Shown here in pieces: positions 6,328 through 6,710 of a stretch of DNA of 6,710 bases. The position numbers and the translations under genes are program-made. Below the pieces are notes generated by a model, which saw only the letters and a program-made list of their open reading frames with translations, was not told where the DNA came from and did not search any database. This DNA is from an uncultured Bacteroidales bacterium. GTDB lineage: Bacteria; Bacteroidota; Bacteroidia; Bacteroidales; UBA932. Each line of letters starts with the position of its first letter. Positions within the stretch are counted from its first letter, which is position 1. Location of the stretch: the NCBI GenBank assembly GCA_946530505.1, contig CAMNAD010000083.1:1-6710 (forward strand), given 5' to 3'.

Positions 6328-6710
6328 TTCCGCAGGTCCGGTGAGGTGGATGCTGCTGAAAGATGCGGGGCCTTCGGGGATGAAATCGACGCTGAGAATA
6401 TCCCCGCGCCTTGCCTGCAGGCGGATACTGATTCTTCCGGATTCATCGGCGACGGGGAAAGGGCAGGTCCGTGCCCCGAAAAAAGGGGCCCGGTACCTGC
6501 ATTCCCCGTCGCTGCCATTCTGAACGGAGCCAAGGAATCCGGCGGCAATCGCGGCGGCAGTGATACCCGTACCGCAGGCAAGCGTCTCGCCCTCCACACC
6601 CTTCTCAAAGGTGCGAATCCTCAGGGTGCCGTCAGGCATCCGATGCACGAAATTCACATTGGTTCCTTCCGGCGCAAACGCTTCGTTCCACCTCAGCGCC
6701 TTGCCCTCCG
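6319..6710 (-). CDS. dapF: Diaminopimelate epimerase (DapF), C-terminal part, cut by window edge
   Basis: DapF interconverts LL- and meso-diaminopimelate in the cytoplasm without a cofactor, using two cysteines as acid and base. The frame is open to the window edge and gives about 130 residues, roughly the C-terminal half of a usual protein near 270; the true start lies outside, and the GTG at 6657 is an internal Val codon, not a start. PEGTNVNFVHR is the family motif at the start of the second domain, and GVEGETLACGTGITAAA holds the second catalytic cysteine (codon 6576-6574). The first cysteine would lie outside the window. The stop TAA at 6321-6319 falls inside the last codons of the convergent membrane-protein gene, leaving no room for a terminator. 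It is on the same strand as dapB and dapA but separated from them by four genes. Confidence 0.95.
   Translation of the reverse strand, partial: EGKALRWNEAFAPEGTNVNFVHRMPDGTLRIRTFEKGVEGETLACGTGITAAAIAAGFLGSVQNGSDGECRYRAPFFGARTCPFPVADESGRISIRLQARRGDILSVDFIPEGPASFSSIHLTGPAELL

Noticed and set aside
1..6710. CRISPR array, tRNA, rRNA, transposase or phage genes
   Set aside because: Looked for spaced repeats, cloverleaf-like stretches and typical motifs; none seen.

Overview
The window looks like a chromosomal segment from a member of the Bacteroidales; the family is unresolved. Three things point there. The RsmA, YfhO-like and DapB proteins have Bacteroidetes-type sequence. Start codons of the minus-strand genes lack a Shine-Dalgarno sequence. 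Two of those starts are preceded by TAnnTTTG boxes, the Bacteroidetes -7 promoter element. Most of the sequence is GC-rich and fully coding: there is no gene-free stretch longer than about 125 bases.

Layout. Five genes lie on the minus strand, read right to left: dapF (3' part only, 6319-6710), a large YfhO-family membrane protein (2284-4647), rsmA (1333-2208), dapB (545-1210) and dapA (5' part only, 1-548). DapA, DapB and DapF are all enzymes of the diaminopimelate/lysine branch, supplying lysine and the meso-DAP of peptidoglycan. dapB and dapA are joined by a 4-base ATGA overlap and are separated from rsmA by a probable intrinsic terminator. A two-gene plus-strand unit (4722-6327) sits between dapF and the yfhO-like gene. 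It encodes an ECF sigma factor and, overlapping it by 8 bases, a single-pass membrane protein with a large unidentified outer domain, which I read as its probable anti-sigma/sensor partner. This unit is visibly less GC-rich in the lines I counted. It ends in a 9-base tail-to-tail overlap with dapF.

Most interesting points. (1) rsmA carries an in-frame insertion of about 26 residues relative to the family. Its DNA is two consecutive hairpins (1547-1583 and 1601-1625) whose outer edges almost exactly match the edges of the extra protein segment, and both stems pair fully only on the strand opposite to the gene; it looks like a small mobile or palindromic element tolerated inside an essential-type gene. 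(2) The sigma/membrane-protein pair has no recognisable known anti-sigma domain. (3) A long, interrupted palindrome (2223-2279) fills the rsmA leader. The rest is ordinary housekeeping sequence.
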